64,000 nucleotides of DNA from Microbispora sp. H11081 (GCF_012999535.1 NZ_JABBWV010000001.1:248001-312000), one strand, 5' to 3'; counted from the stretch's first letter, positions 9,370-18,369 are shown. The notes: generated by a model not told the origin, from the sequence alone. Made by a program: numbers and translations.

Positions 9370-10182
9370 ATGCGGTTTCTGAAGGGCCACGGCACCGAGA
9401 ACGACTTCGTCATCCTGCCGGACGCCGACGCCACGCTGGACCTGTCCCCGGTGGACGTCGCGGCGCTGTGCGACCGGCGCGCGGGCATCGGCGCCGACGG
9501 GGTGCTGCGCGTCGTGCGCGCCAAGCTCTGCCCCGAGGCGGCAGGGCAGGCCGGCGAGGCCGAGTGGTTCATGGACTACCGCAACGCCGACGGCAGCATC
9601 GCGGAGATGTGCGGCAACGGCGTCCGGGTCTTCGCCCGCTACCTCGTGGACGCCGGCCTCGCGGCGCCCGGCGAGTTCGCCGTCGCCACCCGCGGAGGGC
9701 TCAAGCGCGTACGGCTCGGCGCGTCGGGCGACGTGACCGTGGACATGGGCAGGCCGCTGGTGCTGGGGGAGAGCCGCGCCGTCGTCGGCGGGCGCGAATG
9801 CCGTGGCCTGAACGTCAACATGGGCAACCCCCACCTGGCGTGCGCGGTCGCGGAGCCGGTGGCCGGGTTCGACCTCGGCCGCGAGCCCGACTTCGACCGC
9901 GGCGTCTACCCGCTGGGCGTCAACGTCGAGATCTTCAACGCCGTGGGCGACCACAAGGTGTCCATGCGGGTGCACGAGAGGGGCTCGGGGGAGACGCGCT
10001 CGTGCGGCACCGGCGCGGTCGCGACGGCCGTCGCCGCCGCCCACGCCGCCGGTGAGACCACGGGCACGTGGGAGGTCGGGATCCTCGGCGGCACGGTCAC
10101 CGTCACGCTGGACGAGGACACGAGCTACCTGTCCGGACCCGCCGTCCTCGTCGCCTCGGGGGAGTGGCCCGCCGCCCTCTGA
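9370..10182 (+). CDS. dapF: Diaminopimelate epimerase DapF
   Basis: Converts LL- to meso-diaminopimelate for lysine and peptidoglycan synthesis. The two catalytic cysteines are visible: Cys 81 in AEMCGNGVR and Cys 212 in RSCGTGAVA. The N-terminus GHGTENDFV is typical, and the length of 270 residues fits. TAGACT ends 6 nt before the ATG and overlaps the miaA stop codon, so dapF probably has its own leaderless transcript even though it sits only 9 bp after miaA. A 16-bp tandem repeat begins in its last codons. Confidence 0.95.
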   Translation: MRFLKGHGTENDFVILPDADATLDLSPVDVAALCDRRAGIGADGVLRVVRAKLCPEAAGQAGEAEWFMDYRNADGSIAEMCGNGVRVFARYLVDAGLAAPGEFAVATRGGLKRVRLGASGDVTVDMGRPLVLGESRAVVGGRECRGLNVNMGNPHLACAVAEPVAGFDLGREPDFDRGVYPLGVNVEIFNAVGDHKVSMRVHERGSGETRSCGTGAVATAVAAAHAAGETTGTWEVGILGGTVTVTLDEDTSYLSGPAVLVASGEWPAAL

Positions 10183-10254
10183 TCGGCCGCGTTTCCGATC
10201 CGTCATGTTTCTGGTCCGCCGCGTTTCCGATCGGCCGTATTTCTGCTCCGTCGT
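10175..10254. repeat. Degenerate 16-bp tandem repeat after dapF
   Basis: Four consecutive units start at 10191, 10207, 10223 and 10239, exactly 16 bp apart, each beginning GTTTCYGRTC or a close variant. A weaker fifth unit at 10175-10190 overlaps the dapF stop codon. The rest of the gap to 10346 shows nothing beyond a possible -10 element. Confidence 0.6.
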
Positions 10255-10345
10255 CCCGAGTCCGGCCCGCTCTCGGGCGCAGGCCGCCCAGTCACGGCCG
10301 CGTGCTGTTTGGGTCATGGTCGGCGACCTGGCAGACTGACTCCCC

Positions 10346-12628
10346 ATGGACGTGGACATCTGGGCCTGGGTGGGTGGCACCCAGCGCGAGCTGCACGAGG
10401 CGGGTAACACGGGACTGGCCATGGCGCTGGGTGACGTGCCCGCGCAGGCGCTGGAGGGCCGTTTCGCTCAGCTCGACGTCGTGGCGCCGGCGATCGCGCA
10501 GCATGCCGAGACGCTGGAGAAGCCGTGGCTGGAGTTCTTCGCGCGCTACTGGCACCTGCTCGGGAGGGTGGGCGACCGGGCTATGGGCGCGGTCGCGCTC
10601 GACGACGCGGCCTCGCTGGTGGACTTCGCCCAGCGTGACGACGTGCGCGAGTGCCCCGGCGCCCCCGGCGCCGTGGAGCTCCTGGCGATCGCCCAGGCCA
10701 ACACCGACGGACCCGGCTACGCCGAGTCCCGGCTGGCCTCCCTCGGCGCGGCCCTCGACGGCGTCGCCCCCGACTCCCTCGCCTTCTCCGCGCTGGCCAC
10801 GGAGTACGTAGCCGCCCTGATCGACGCGGGCCAGGCGGCCGAGGGCGTCGCGTACGCCGAGGCGGCGGTGGAGCGCCTGCGCGGAGCCGGGCGGGAGGCG
10901 AGCTGGGAGCTGGGCGCCGCCTCCGCGCGGGCCCTGCTCATCGCCGGGCGCCCGGACGACGCCCTGACCGCGCTCGACGCCTCGACCGGCTTCAAGCCCG
11001 ACGACCCGGTCGCGAAGGGCCGCCGCGAGGCCCTGCTCCGCTCGCGGGTGCTGGCCACCCTCGGCCGGATGCAGGAGGCCGTGGACGCGCTCCCCGACCT
11101 CGACGTGGTGGGCGACCACGCGCGGGAATGGGTGGAGTGGGCGCACACCGTCCGCCTGCTGTCCTCGGGCGGCTCGATCGCCAACACCTGGCAGCTCGGC
11201 CGCATCCTGCGTCAGTGGATGTCCTACTTCGAGAGCATCGGCGGGCACCGCGCGCGCTTTGAGCTCGCGGTGACGGCCGGGCACCTGGCGGTCGCCAGGC
11301 AGGGCCTGTGGCAGGCCCGCCTGCTGGCCGACTACGCCGATGCCGCCATCGCCACCCTCCGGGCCACCGAAGGGCTGGCCGAGCGCGTGGCCGAGCTGCG
11401 CGCCGCCGCCGACGCCGCCAAGGAGCTGCCGGCCCCCGGCCCCCGCGACGAGCTGGTGGCCTACTTCGACGCCGCCGACGGCCGTACGGCCGACCCCGAG
11501 CGCTGGGTGGGCTGGCTGTCGCCGGTGTCCGGCAGCGACATCGAGGCCACCCGGCGTCACACCACGACGCTCGGCTTCCTCGGCTACGCCCCGGTGGGCG
11601 CCGACATCTACTGGAAGACGATCGTCGAGAACGGCGACCCCGCCACGGCCGACACCGAGGACATCTCCTATCTCACCGGCCTGCTGATCGAGGCCGGGCA
11701 GGACGAGCGGGTGGAGACCCTGGCGGCGCGGCTGCCGGAGACCGGCTCCCACCTCGCGCTCGCCCGGCTGCACCGCGCGCGCGAGCGGTGGGAGCAGACG
11801 GCGGCCGAAGCCGAGCAGGCCGTCGCGCACGGCGGCGGGCTGGAGGCGCGCCGCCTGTGGTCGGGCGCCGTCCAGCAGCTCGGCGACAACGCCAAGGCGG
11901 CCGACATCCTCAAGCCGCTGCTCGAGTCGGGCGAGGGCGAGGAGGAGGACGTCTGGCGGGTCATCGTCCTGTCCACCGCCGTGGAGGACTGGGCGACCGT
12001 ACGGGCGGCCGGCGTCAAGCTCGGCATGCCGATCGAGCCGGGCGAGGGCCCGATCGAGGAGGAGTGGCACCTGGTGCGGGTGATCCTCCCCGCTCCCGAC
12101 GGCACCCAGCGGGAGGTGCTCGCCGTACGGACCGGACCGGCCACCGCCCGCCTGGCGATCCCGCAGCCGCGCGGCATGGAGTACAACGCGGGCGACGTGG
12201 TCGTGATCGACCCCCGGCCGCTGGAGCCGATCCCGGAGAACGAGCAGGAGCGGGAGAGCTTCGTGATCCCGTTCGCCGGGGTGACGATGCTGCGCCCTGG
12301 CGGCTACACGAGCTGGTTCTTCGACGGCGCTGCGCCGTCGGAGGACGAGTGGGCCGAGTTCAACGAGGTCCTCGCCGAGCGCGGCTGGCCGATGTGGGTC
12401 TACAGCGACGAGAACTACCGCGTCACCCACCCGGCCACGGGTGAGCAGCTTCCCGGCGTGTTCGGGTGGATCGCGATCCCGCCCACCGTGCGACCGTCCG
12501 ACCTGGACGCCGTTCTCGACGACGTCACCGAGCAGTGGTCCCACCCGCTGGCGTGGCTGGACCTCGCCCGCGAAGTCGGCATCGAGGCCGAGCGCCACGA
12601 GCGAATCTCCAAGGAGTACGGCCTCTAA
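10346..12628 (+). CDS. Large hypothetical protein with TPR-like helical repeats
   Basis: A 760-residue cytoplasmic protein with no signal peptide or membrane segment. Residues 1-380 are almost entirely amphipathic helix pairs rich in Ala, Leu and Glu (for example YVAALIDAGQAAEGVAYAEAAVERL and SARALLIAGRPDDALTALDAS), the look of tetratricopeptide repeats. A second helical stretch with similar repeats lies near 445-540. The last 200 residues look globular (GDVVVIDPRPLEPIPENEQ, GGYTSWFFDGAAPSEDEWAEF) and end in DLAREVGIEAERHERISKEYGL. No catalytic motif is visible. CAGACT ends 8 nt before the ATG with no ribosome site, suggesting a leaderless start. A scaffolding role is possible but unproven. 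Confidence 0.7.
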   Translation: MDVDIWAWVGGTQRELHEAGNTGLAMALGDVPAQALEGRFAQLDVVAPAIAQHAETLEKPWLEFFARYWHLLGRVGDRAMGAVALDDAASLVDFAQRDDVRECPGAPGAVELLAIAQANTDGPGYAESRLASLGAALDGVAPDSLAFSALATEYVAALIDAGQAAEGVAYAEAAVERLRGAGREASWELGAASARALLIAGRPDDALTALDASTGFKPDDPVAKGRREALLRSRVLATLGRMQEAVDALPDLDVVGDHAREWVEWAHTVRLLSSGGSIANTWQLGRILRQWMSYFESIGGHRARFELAVTAGHLAVARQGLWQARLLADYADAAIATLRATEGLAERVAELRAAADAAKELPAPGPRDELVAYFDAADGRTADPERWVGWLSPVSGSDIEATRRHTTTLGFLGYAPVGADIYWKTIVENGDPATADTEDISYLTGLLIEAGQDERVETLAARLPETGSHLALARLHRARERWEQTAAEAEQAVAHGGGLEARRLWSGAVQQLGDNAKAADILKPLLESGEGEEEDVWRVIVLSTAVEDWATVRAAGVKLGMPIEPGEGPIEEEWHLVRVILPAPDGTQREVLAVRTGPATARLAIPQPRGMEYNAGDVVVIDPRPLEPIPENEQERESFVIPFAGVTMLRPGGYTSWFFDGAAPSEDEWAEFNEVLAERGWPMWVYSDENYRVTHPATGEQLPGVFGWIAIPPTVRPSDLDAVLDDVTEQWSHPLAWLDLAREVGIEAERHERISKEYGL

Positions 12629-12634
12629 CAACCG

Positions 12635-12875
12635 CCGTGATCTTGTAGTTTGTCGCACGCGTGCCCTCTGAGCTGCGCATCTCCTTGTGGTGATCATGCA
12701 CGCCCGCCGGGCGGGGGTGGCATGACCTGCGCTTATCGCCTCCGTGATCTTGCAATTGCAAGATCACGGAGGCTGATTGCCCTGGTGGCCGGTCTCTCCG
12801 CCGATTCTGTGCATGATCACGGAGTGTGAACGCGCTGCTCGGCAGGGGTCTCTGCGACAAACTACAAGATCACGG
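12635..12875. repeat. Nested 241-bp inverted repeat (three co-centred palindromes)
   Basis: Three perfect inverted repeats share one centre near 12755. The outer arms are 12635-12657 and 12853-12875 (23 bp). The middle arms are 12690-12701 and 12809-12820 (12 bp, GTGATCATGCAC). The core is a 36-bp perfect palindrome, 12738-12773, centred on GCAATTGC. The spacers between outer and middle arms are exactly 33 nt on both sides and are themselves partly complementary, so this looks like two inverted copies of a unit of about 120 bp. It occupies most of the gene-free stretch 12629-13209, begins 7 bp after the stop of the 760-residue protein, and contains no gene. Confidence 0.9.
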
Positions 12876-13029
12876 GGAGGGCTGTCGGTGTGTGGTTGTG
12901 ATCACCCATTGGCGCGGGATCCTCACGGACTGATTCGCGTGCAGGGGACATAGATCACTGGACGGTCACAATATGGAGATTAGGTGGCATTTTTCACCAT
13001 AAGAGGGGCAACAGGGCCCTAGCCTCATT

Positions 13030-13070
13030 CCTGTTGTCAAGAACAGGATCCGTGTTGCGTCAACCGCAAC
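13030..13070 (+). promoter_or_regulatory. Pair of small hairpins upstream of the betaine transporter operon
   Basis: CCTGTT-6 nt-AACAGG (13030-13047) and GTTGCG-5 nt-CGCAAC (13054-13070) are two perfect 6-bp inverted repeats 6 nt apart, 140 bp before the ATPase start. They lie in the same gene-free stretch as the large palindrome. They could form operators or an mRNA leader structure. I do not recognise a known riboswitch. Confidence 0.35.
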
Positions 13071-13209
13071 GCCTGTGCGTGTGCCCTGAGGAGTCGTTGG
13101 CCCCCCGCTCTTCGTTCACGGCGTGCGAGCGGCAGCCCTCGCGCCGTGCTTTGGCGTTCCCGGGCATCCACGCCGCCTCGCGGGCGAGCGCCAAGTGAGG
13201 GGAATCAGA

Positions 13210-14277
13210 GTGGGCACAGCCGCGATCGAGGTTCGCGGGCTCTGGAAGATCTTCGGTCCCAAGGCCGACCGGATCATCGGCAGCCCCGACGCCGACCTTG
13301 AGCCCGCCGAACTGCGGGCGAAGACGGGGTGCACCGCCGCCGTCAGGGATGTCGGCTTCGAGGTCCGGCCGGGTGAGGTCTTCGTCGTCATGGGCCTGTC
13401 CGGCAGCGGCAAGTCGACGCTGGTGCGCTGCCTCACCCGGCTCATCGAGCCGACAGCGGGCGAACTGCGCATCGACGGCCAGGACGTGCGCGCGATGTCG
13501 GCCAAGCAGTTGCGGGAGCTTCGCCGTCACCGGGTGAGCATGGTGTTCCAGCACTTCGGGCTGCTGCCGCACCGCAGGGTCGTGGACAACGTCGGCTACG
13601 GCCTGGAGATCCAGGGCGTCGGGAGGTCCGAGCGGAACGAGAAGGCCCGGCGCATCCTGTCGCTGGTCGGGCTGGAGGGCCACGAGGAGTCCTATCCCGA
13701 GCAGTTGTCCGGCGGCATGCAGCAGCGCGTCGGCCTGGCCCGGGCGCTCGCGGTCGACCCCGAGGTGCTGCTGTTCGACGAGCCGTTCAGCGCGCTCGAC
13801 CCGCTGATCCGCCGTGACATGCAGGCCGAGGTCATCCGGCTGCACCGCGAGGTCGGCAAGACCATGGTCTTCATCACCCACGACCTGTCCGAGGCGCTCA
13901 AGCTCGGCGAACGCATCGCGATCATGCGGGCGGGCGCGATCGTGCAGGTGGGGACGCCCGAGGAGCTGGTCGGGGCGCCCGCGGACGACTACGTCGCCGA
14001 CTTCGTGCGGGACGTCCCCAGGGCGCAGGTGCTGTCGCTGCGCTGGATCTGCCGCGCCCCGGAGCCGGGCGAGCCGCTCGACGGCCCGGAACTCCCCGCC
14101 GACACCGTCATCCACGACGCGGTCCCGTACGCGATGGCGTCCGACCGGCCCATCCGGGTCGTCGCCGACGGCGAACTGGTCGGTGTGGTGAGCCGGGTCG
14201 ACATCCTCGGCGCGGTACGGCCCGGCGACGGGCCCCTGGTGGGCGCCGCCCCCGCCGGCGCGCCCGGGGAGGCGTAG
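13210..14277 (+). CDS. proV: Glycine betaine/proline ABC transporter ATP-binding protein
   Basis: ATPase of an osmoprotectant uptake system, 355 residues. Order: Walker [12 protein letters not shown]-loop [11 protein letters not shown], signature [10 protein letters not shown], Walker [13 protein letters not shown], switch [10 protein letters not shown]-terminal CBS-like stretch follows ([35 protein letters not shown]), which in the ProV/OpuAA family gates activity by ionic strength. An insert with an acidic stretch ([18 protein letters not shown]) before the P-loop is typical of this branch. GTG 13210 is chosen because GAGGGG lies 7 nt upstream; the frame is open to 13123 without a better start. 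The stop is followed immediately by the permease ATG. Confidence 0.9.
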   Translation: MGTAAIEVRGLWKIFGPKADRIIGSPDADLEPAELRAKTGCTAAVRDVGFEVRPGEVFVVMGLSGSGKSTLVRCLTRLIEPTAGELRIDGQDVRAMSAKQLRELRRHRVSMVFQHFGLLPHRRVVDNVGYGLEIQGVGRSERNEKARRILSLVGLEGHEESYPEQLSGGMQQRVGLARALAVDPEVLLFDEPFSALDPLIRRDMQAEVIRLHREVGKTMVFITHDLSEALKLGERIAIMRAGAIVQVGTPEELVGAPADDYVADFVRDVPRAQVLSLRWICRAPEPGEPLDGPELPADTVIHDAVPYAMASDRPIRVVADGELVGVVSRVDILGAVRPGDGPLVGAAPAGAPGEA

Positions 14278-16215
14278 ATGGTGAGCGCACCTGTGCAGGC
14301 GGCGCCGCCCGTACGGGCCCCGGCGCCGGTCCGGCGCCTGCCGCGATGGGTCGCGCCGGTCGCCGGGGTGGTCGCGGTGGTGGCCCTCTACGTGGCCTTC
14401 CGCGGCAGGGCCGTGCTGCCGCACGACGACGACGCCACCCTGTTCCACTGGCTGAACGACGCCCGCGACTGGGTGGACGCCAACCGCAACAGCAGCCCGA
14501 TCTTCATCTACGTCGTCAACTACATCCGCCTGGGCGCGGCGGAGCTCTTCACGCTGATCCAGAGCGCGCTGACCGCCCTGGGCTGGCCGGGGCTCGTCGG
14601 CCTGGCCGCCGGCCTCGGCTGGCTCGCGGGCGGCTGGCGGATCGCGCTCGTCTCGCTCGCGGGCTTCGCCGGCGTCGGCGTGCTCGGGTTCTGGGAGGCG
14701 AGCGTCGAGACGCTCGCGCTGACGCTGTCCGCGGTGCTGCTGTCCCTGCTGTTCGGCATCCCGCTGGGCGTCTGGGCCGGCCGCTCGCCGCGCGTACGGC
14801 GGATCGTGACGCCGGTGCTCGACGTGATGCAGATCATGCCGACGTTCTCGTACCTGTCGCCGATGGTGCTGCTGTTCCTCATCGGGCCGGCGTCCGCGAC
14901 GATCGCTACGATGATCTACGCGATGCCGCCGGCGATCAGGATCACCTCGCTGGCCATCCAGCGGGTCCCCGCTGTGACGGTGGAGGCGTCGGAGTCGCTG
15001 GGCGCGACCGGAGGGCAGACGCTGCGCAAGGTCCGCCTGCCCTTGGCGCTGAACACGATCATGCTGGGCGTCAACCAGACGATCGCCGCCGCGCTGGCGA
15101 TGGTGCCGCTGACGGCGCTGATCGCGGCGCCGGGCCTCGGCGAGGACCTCATCAGGGCGCTCGCCAGGGTCAACGTGGGCGCGGCGCTCGTCCCCGGCGT
15201 CGCGATCGTGCTGCTCGCCATCGTGCTGGACCGCGTGACGCGGGCGGCGGCACAGCGGCGCGGCGGCGGCAACCGGGCGCGGGCCGTCCGCTGGGGCGGC
15301 TTCGCCGTCCTCACGGCCGCCGGGATCGCCCTGACCCCCGTGATGGCGCAGGAGTTCCCCGAGCAGTGGCAGGTGCAGATCGTCCGGCCGATCAACGACG
15401 TGGTCGACTGGATCGAGACGCACTGGTACGTCTTCACCGGCTTCCTGAACGACACCGTCGCGTACGGGCTGCTGAACCCGTTGCAGAACGTGCTGACCAG
15501 CGCGCCGTGGTGGCTGATCACGGCCGCGGTACTGGTGTTCGCCTGGCGGCTGAGCGGCCCCGCGGCCGGTCTGGTCGCCGCCGGCTGTCTCCTGGGCGTG
15601 GCCGCACTCGGGCTGTGGGCCCACAGCATGGAGACGCTGACGATGGTCCTGGTCGGCTCGTTGATCACCATCGCCGCCGGGCTCGCGCTCGGCGTGGCGG
15701 CGGCGCGGTCCCGGTGGTTCGCCGCGGTGCTGCGGCCGCTCCTCGACGCCGCGCAGACGATGCCGTCCTTCTCCTACCTTCTGCCCGCCGTGGCCTTGTT
15801 CGGCAACGGCCGCTTCACCGCGATCATGGCCTCGTTCATCTACGCGGTGCCGGTGGTCGCGCGTCTGGTGGAGGACGGCCTGCGGGCGGTCCCCGGGACG
15901 GTCATGGAGGCGGCCAGGTCCGCCGGTTCCACCGACAGGCAGCTGCTGTGGAAGGTGCAGCTGCCGATGGCCCGCGGCTCGCTGCTCCTGGCGGCTAACC
16001 AGGGCATCGTCATGACGCTGGCGATGGTGGTGATCGGCGCGCTGGTCGGCGCAGGAGCCCTCGGATACGACGTCGTGGCCGGGTTCGCGCAGCAGGAGGA
16101 CTACGGCAAGGGCCTCGCCGCCGGCGTCGCCCTGGTCCTCCTCGGAGTCATGCTCGACCGGATCACGCAAGGCGCCAACGGGCGCCGCTCTCCCCACAAG
16201 AAGAGGAACGCATGA
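14278..16215 (+). CDS. Glycine betaine/proline ABC transporter, fused double permease
   Basis: A 645-residue membrane protein made of two binding-protein-dependent permease domains in one chain. The halves align with each other: LDVMQIMPTFSYLSPMVLLF in the first corresponds to LDAAQTMPSFSYLLPAVALF in the second, and each is followed by the EAA loop (EASESLGATGGQTLRKVRLPLA and EAARSAGSTDRQLLWKVQLPMA). ProW/OpuAB proteins usually carry one such domain and work as homodimers, so this is a built-in dimer. The ATG directly follows the ATPase stop, with GGAGG 5 nt upstream. The 3' end overlaps the binding protein start by 4 bp (ATGA). Confidence 0.9.
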   Translation: MVSAPVQAAPPVRAPAPVRRLPRWVAPVAGVVAVVALYVAFRGRAVLPHDDDATLFHWLNDARDWVDANRNSSPIFIYVVNYIRLGAAELFTLIQSALTALGWPGLVGLAAGLGWLAGGWRIALVSLAGFAGVGVLGFWEASVETLALTLSAVLLSLLFGIPLGVWAGRSPRVRRIVTPVLDVMQIMPTFSYLSPMVLLFLIGPASATIATMIYAMPPAIRITSLAIQRVPAVTVEASESLGATGGQTLRKVRLPLALNTIMLGVNQTIAAALAMVPLTALIAAPGLGEDLIRALARVNVGAALVPGVAIVLLAIVLDRVTRAAAQRRGGGNRARAVRWGGFAVLTAAGIALTPVMAQEFPEQWQVQIVRPINDVVDWIETHWYVFTGFLNDTVAYGLLNPLQNVLTSAPWWLITAAVLVFAWRLSGPAAGLVAAGCLLGVAALGLWAHSMETLTMVLVGSLITIAAGLALGVAAARSRWFAAVLRPLLDAAQTMPSFSYLLPAVALFGNGRFTAIMASFIYAVPVVARLVEDGLRAVPGTVMEAARSAGSTDRQLLWKVQLPMARGSLLLAANQGIVMTLAMVVIGALVGAGALGYDVVAGFAQQEDYGKGLAAGVALVLLGVMLDRITQGANGRRSPHKKRNA

Positions 16216-17192
16216 GAAAGTTTCGCCTAATCGCAGGTGTTCTCGTTCTCGGCCTCAGTCTGGCCGCCTGCGGTGGCGCCAAGGTCGAGGACGACTCCGC
16301 GGCGGCGCCGAGCGCGAGCGCCGCGGGCGCCGCGGGCGCGTCCGCGGGCGGCACGGTCAAGATGGCCATCAACGGCTGGGTCGGCTACGAGGCCAGCGCC
16401 GCCGTCCTGTCGTACCTGCTGGAGAAGGAACTCGGCTACAAGGTCGAGAAGGTGACGCTCGCCGAGGAGCCGTCCTGGCAGGGCCTCGAGTCGGGCGACG
16501 TCGACGTCATCGTCGAGAACTGGGGTCACGAGGACCTCAAGAAGAAGTACATCGAGGAGAAGAACGTCGCCGTCGAGGCGGGCAGCACCGGCAACAAGGG
16601 CGTCATCGGCTGGTACGTGCCCGAGTGGATGGTGCAGAAGTACCCCGACATCACCGACTACAAGAACCTCAACAAGTACGCCGACCTGTTCAAGACGTCC
16701 GAGTCGGGCGGCAAGGGGCAGATGCTCGACGGCGACCCGTCGTTCGTCACCAACGACGAGGCCCTGGTCAAGAACCTGAAGCTCAACTACAAGGTGGTCT
16801 ACGCGGGCAGCGAGGCGGCGCTCATCAAGGCCGCCAAGCAGGCGACCGACCAGAAGAAGCCGCTGCTCATGTACTTCTACGAGCCGCAGTGGCTGTTCAA
16901 CCAGGTCAAGCTGGTCAAGGTCAACCTCCCCGCCTACACGGAGGGCTGTGACGCCGACCCCAAGAAGGTCGCCTGCGACTACCCGCCGTACGACCTTGAC
17001 AAGATCGTGAGCAAGAAGTTCGCCGACACCGGCGGCAAGGCGTTCGAGCTGGTCAAGGCGTTCCAGTGGACGAACGACGACCAGAACGCGGTCGCGGACG
17101 ACATCACGAACAACGGCATGTCCGCCGAGGACGCGGCGAAGAAGTGGGTGGAGGCCAACCCTGCCAAGTGGCAGGCCTGGATGCCCAAGTGA
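16212..17192 (+). CDS. Glycine betaine/proline-binding lipoprotein (operon copy)
   Basis: Substrate-binding protein of the OpuAC family, 326 residues, with a lipoprotein signal ending SLAACGG. After an Ala/Ser/Gly-rich linker comes the binding fold (MAINGWVGYEASAAVLSYLLEKELGYKVEKV, DVIVENWGHED, GWYVPEWMVQKYPDI, MYFYEPQWLFNQ). The conserved Trp and Tyr residues in these blocks are candidates for the aromatic cage that holds quaternary ammonium groups. A 4-bp overlap with the permease gene indicates translational coupling. A close paralogue follows 226 bp downstream. Confidence 0.9.
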   Translation: MRKFRLIAGVLVLGLSLAACGGAKVEDDSAAAPSASAAGAAGASAGGTVKMAINGWVGYEASAAVLSYLLEKELGYKVEKVTLAEEPSWQGLESGDVDVIVENWGHEDLKKKYIEEKNVAVEAGSTGNKGVIGWYVPEWMVQKYPDITDYKNLNKYADLFKTSESGGKGQMLDGDPSFVTNDEALVKNLKLNYKVVYAGSEAALIKAAKQATDQKKPLLMYFYEPQWLFNQVKLVKVNLPAYTEGCDADPKKVACDYPPYDLDKIVSKKFADTGGKAFELVKAFQWTNDDQNAVADDITNNGMSAEDAAKKWVEANPAKWQAWMPK

Positions 17193-17214
17193 TCTAGTCG
17201 GTGTCCCCCGTGGT

Positions 17215-17243
17215 CCTTCCGCCGCGGTCGCCGCGGCGGAGGG
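17215..17243 (+). terminator. Hairpin after the betaine operon
   Basis: A 13-bp GC-rich stem (one G-T pair) with loop TCG, 23 bp after the stop of the operon-borne binding protein and before its paralogue. There is no T run, as is usual in high-GC actinobacteria. Confidence 0.55.
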
Positions 17244-17302
17244 TCTCAGGGGGCGCTTTGCGGGATCACGACCCCATGCGCCCGGCCGGGCGCGAGCACT
17301 CG

Positions 17303-17331
17303 TCGGCCGCGATCCCCGCGATCGCGGCCGA
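17303..17331. promoter_or_regulatory. 11-bp inverted repeat upstream of the second betaine-binding gene
   Basis: TCGGCCGCGAT and ATCGCGGCCGA form a perfect 11-bp inverted repeat around 7 nt, about 90 bp before the paralogue. A TACTCT that could be a -10 element lies at 17349-17354. It could be an operator giving the second binding protein its own control, or a second hairpin of the terminator region. Confidence 0.35.
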
Positions 17332-17418
17332 TCGTGCTTGTTGTGGAATACTCTCCCGGTGTCGCCGCGGCCCCGCCGCTCGCGTTCGCCGCCCGTACGA
17401 CATCAGATGAGGTCAGAT

Positions 17419-18369
17419 ATGAGGATCCGTCTCCTTGCCGGCGTGCTGACGCTCGCGCTGGCCATGACCGCCTGCAGTGGCGGGAGTTCGGATGACACCG
17501 CCGGAGCGGGCGCCCCCGGCGGGACGAAGACCGTGCGACTGGCGATCAACCCCTGGATCGGTTACGAGGCCAGCGCCGCCGTCGTCGCGTATCTCCTGGA
17601 GAACGAGCTCGGCTACAAGGTCGAGCGGATCGAGAGCGGCGAGGCGGACTCCTGGAAGGGCTTCGAGAAGGGCACGGTCGACGTCGTCCTCGAGAACTGG
17701 AGCCACCCGGAGCTGAAGAAGGAGTTCATCGAGGACAAGAAGGTCGCGATCACCGCGGGAGAGAACGGCAACAAGGGCATCATCGGGTGGTACGTCCCCG
17801 AGTGGATGGTCCAGAAATATCCGGACATCACGGACTGGCACAACCTCGCCAAGTACAAGGACCTGTTCAAGACGGACAAGAGCGAAGGCCTGGGCCAGTT
17901 CCTCGCCGGCGACAAGTCCTTCGTCACCAACGACGAGGCGCTGATCAGGAACCTGAAGCTGCCCTTCAAGGTGGTCTACTCCGGCAGTGAGGACGCGCTG
18001 ATCGCGGCGGCCCGCAAGGCCACCGAGAACGAGACCCCGCTGCTGATGTACTTCTACGAGCCCCAGTGGCTGTTCAACCAGCTCAAGCTCGTCAAGATCA
18101 ACCTTCCGCCGTACGCCATCGGGTGCGACGCCAACGTCAAGACGGTCAACTGCGACTACCCGCCCTACCTGCTCGACAAGGTCGTCAGTGTGAAGTTCGC
18201 CAAGAGCGGCGGCAGCGCGTACGAGCTGATCAAGAACTTCGTCTGGACGAACGACGACCAGAACGCCGTCGCCTACGACATGGCGGTGAACAAGATGAGC
18301 GCGGAGAACGCCGCCCGCAAGTGGGTCGAGGCCAACAAGATCGTCTGGCAGGACTGGATCCCCGCCTGA
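17419..18369 (+). CDS. Glycine betaine/proline-binding lipoprotein (paralogue)
   Basis: A second OpuAC-type binding protein, 316 residues, clearly duplicated from its neighbour (shared blocks NPWIGYEASAAVVAYLLENELGYKVE, ENWSHPELKKEFIEDKKVAI, GWYVPEWMVQKYPDITDW, LLMYFYEPQWLFNQLKLVK). The lipobox is MTACSG and the linker after it is much shorter than in the first copy. ATG 17419 is chosen because GAGG lies 6 nt upstream; ATG 17407 is in frame just before. It is separated from the operon by a strong hairpin and probably has its own promoter, so the cell may use two receptors with one permease. Confidence 0.88.
   Translation: MRIRLLAGVLTLALAMTACSGGSSDDTAGAGAPGGTKTVRLAINPWIGYEASAAVVAYLLENELGYKVERIESGEADSWKGFEKGTVDVVLENWSHPELKKEFIEDKKVAITAGENGNKGIIGWYVPEWMVQKYPDITDWHNLAKYKDLFKTDKSEGLGQFLAGDKSFVTNDEALIRNLKLPFKVVYSGSEDALIAAARKATENETPLLMYFYEPQWLFNQLKLVKINLPPYAIGCDANVKTVNCDYPPYLLDKVVSVKFAKSGGSAYELIKNFVWTNDDQNAVAYDMAVNKMSAENAARKWVEANKIVWQDWIPA

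Noticed and set aside
10183-10345. Possible CRISPR array because of short regular repeats
   Set aside because: The 16-bp units are directly adjacent without spacers, degenerate and only four to five in number. No cas gene is present.
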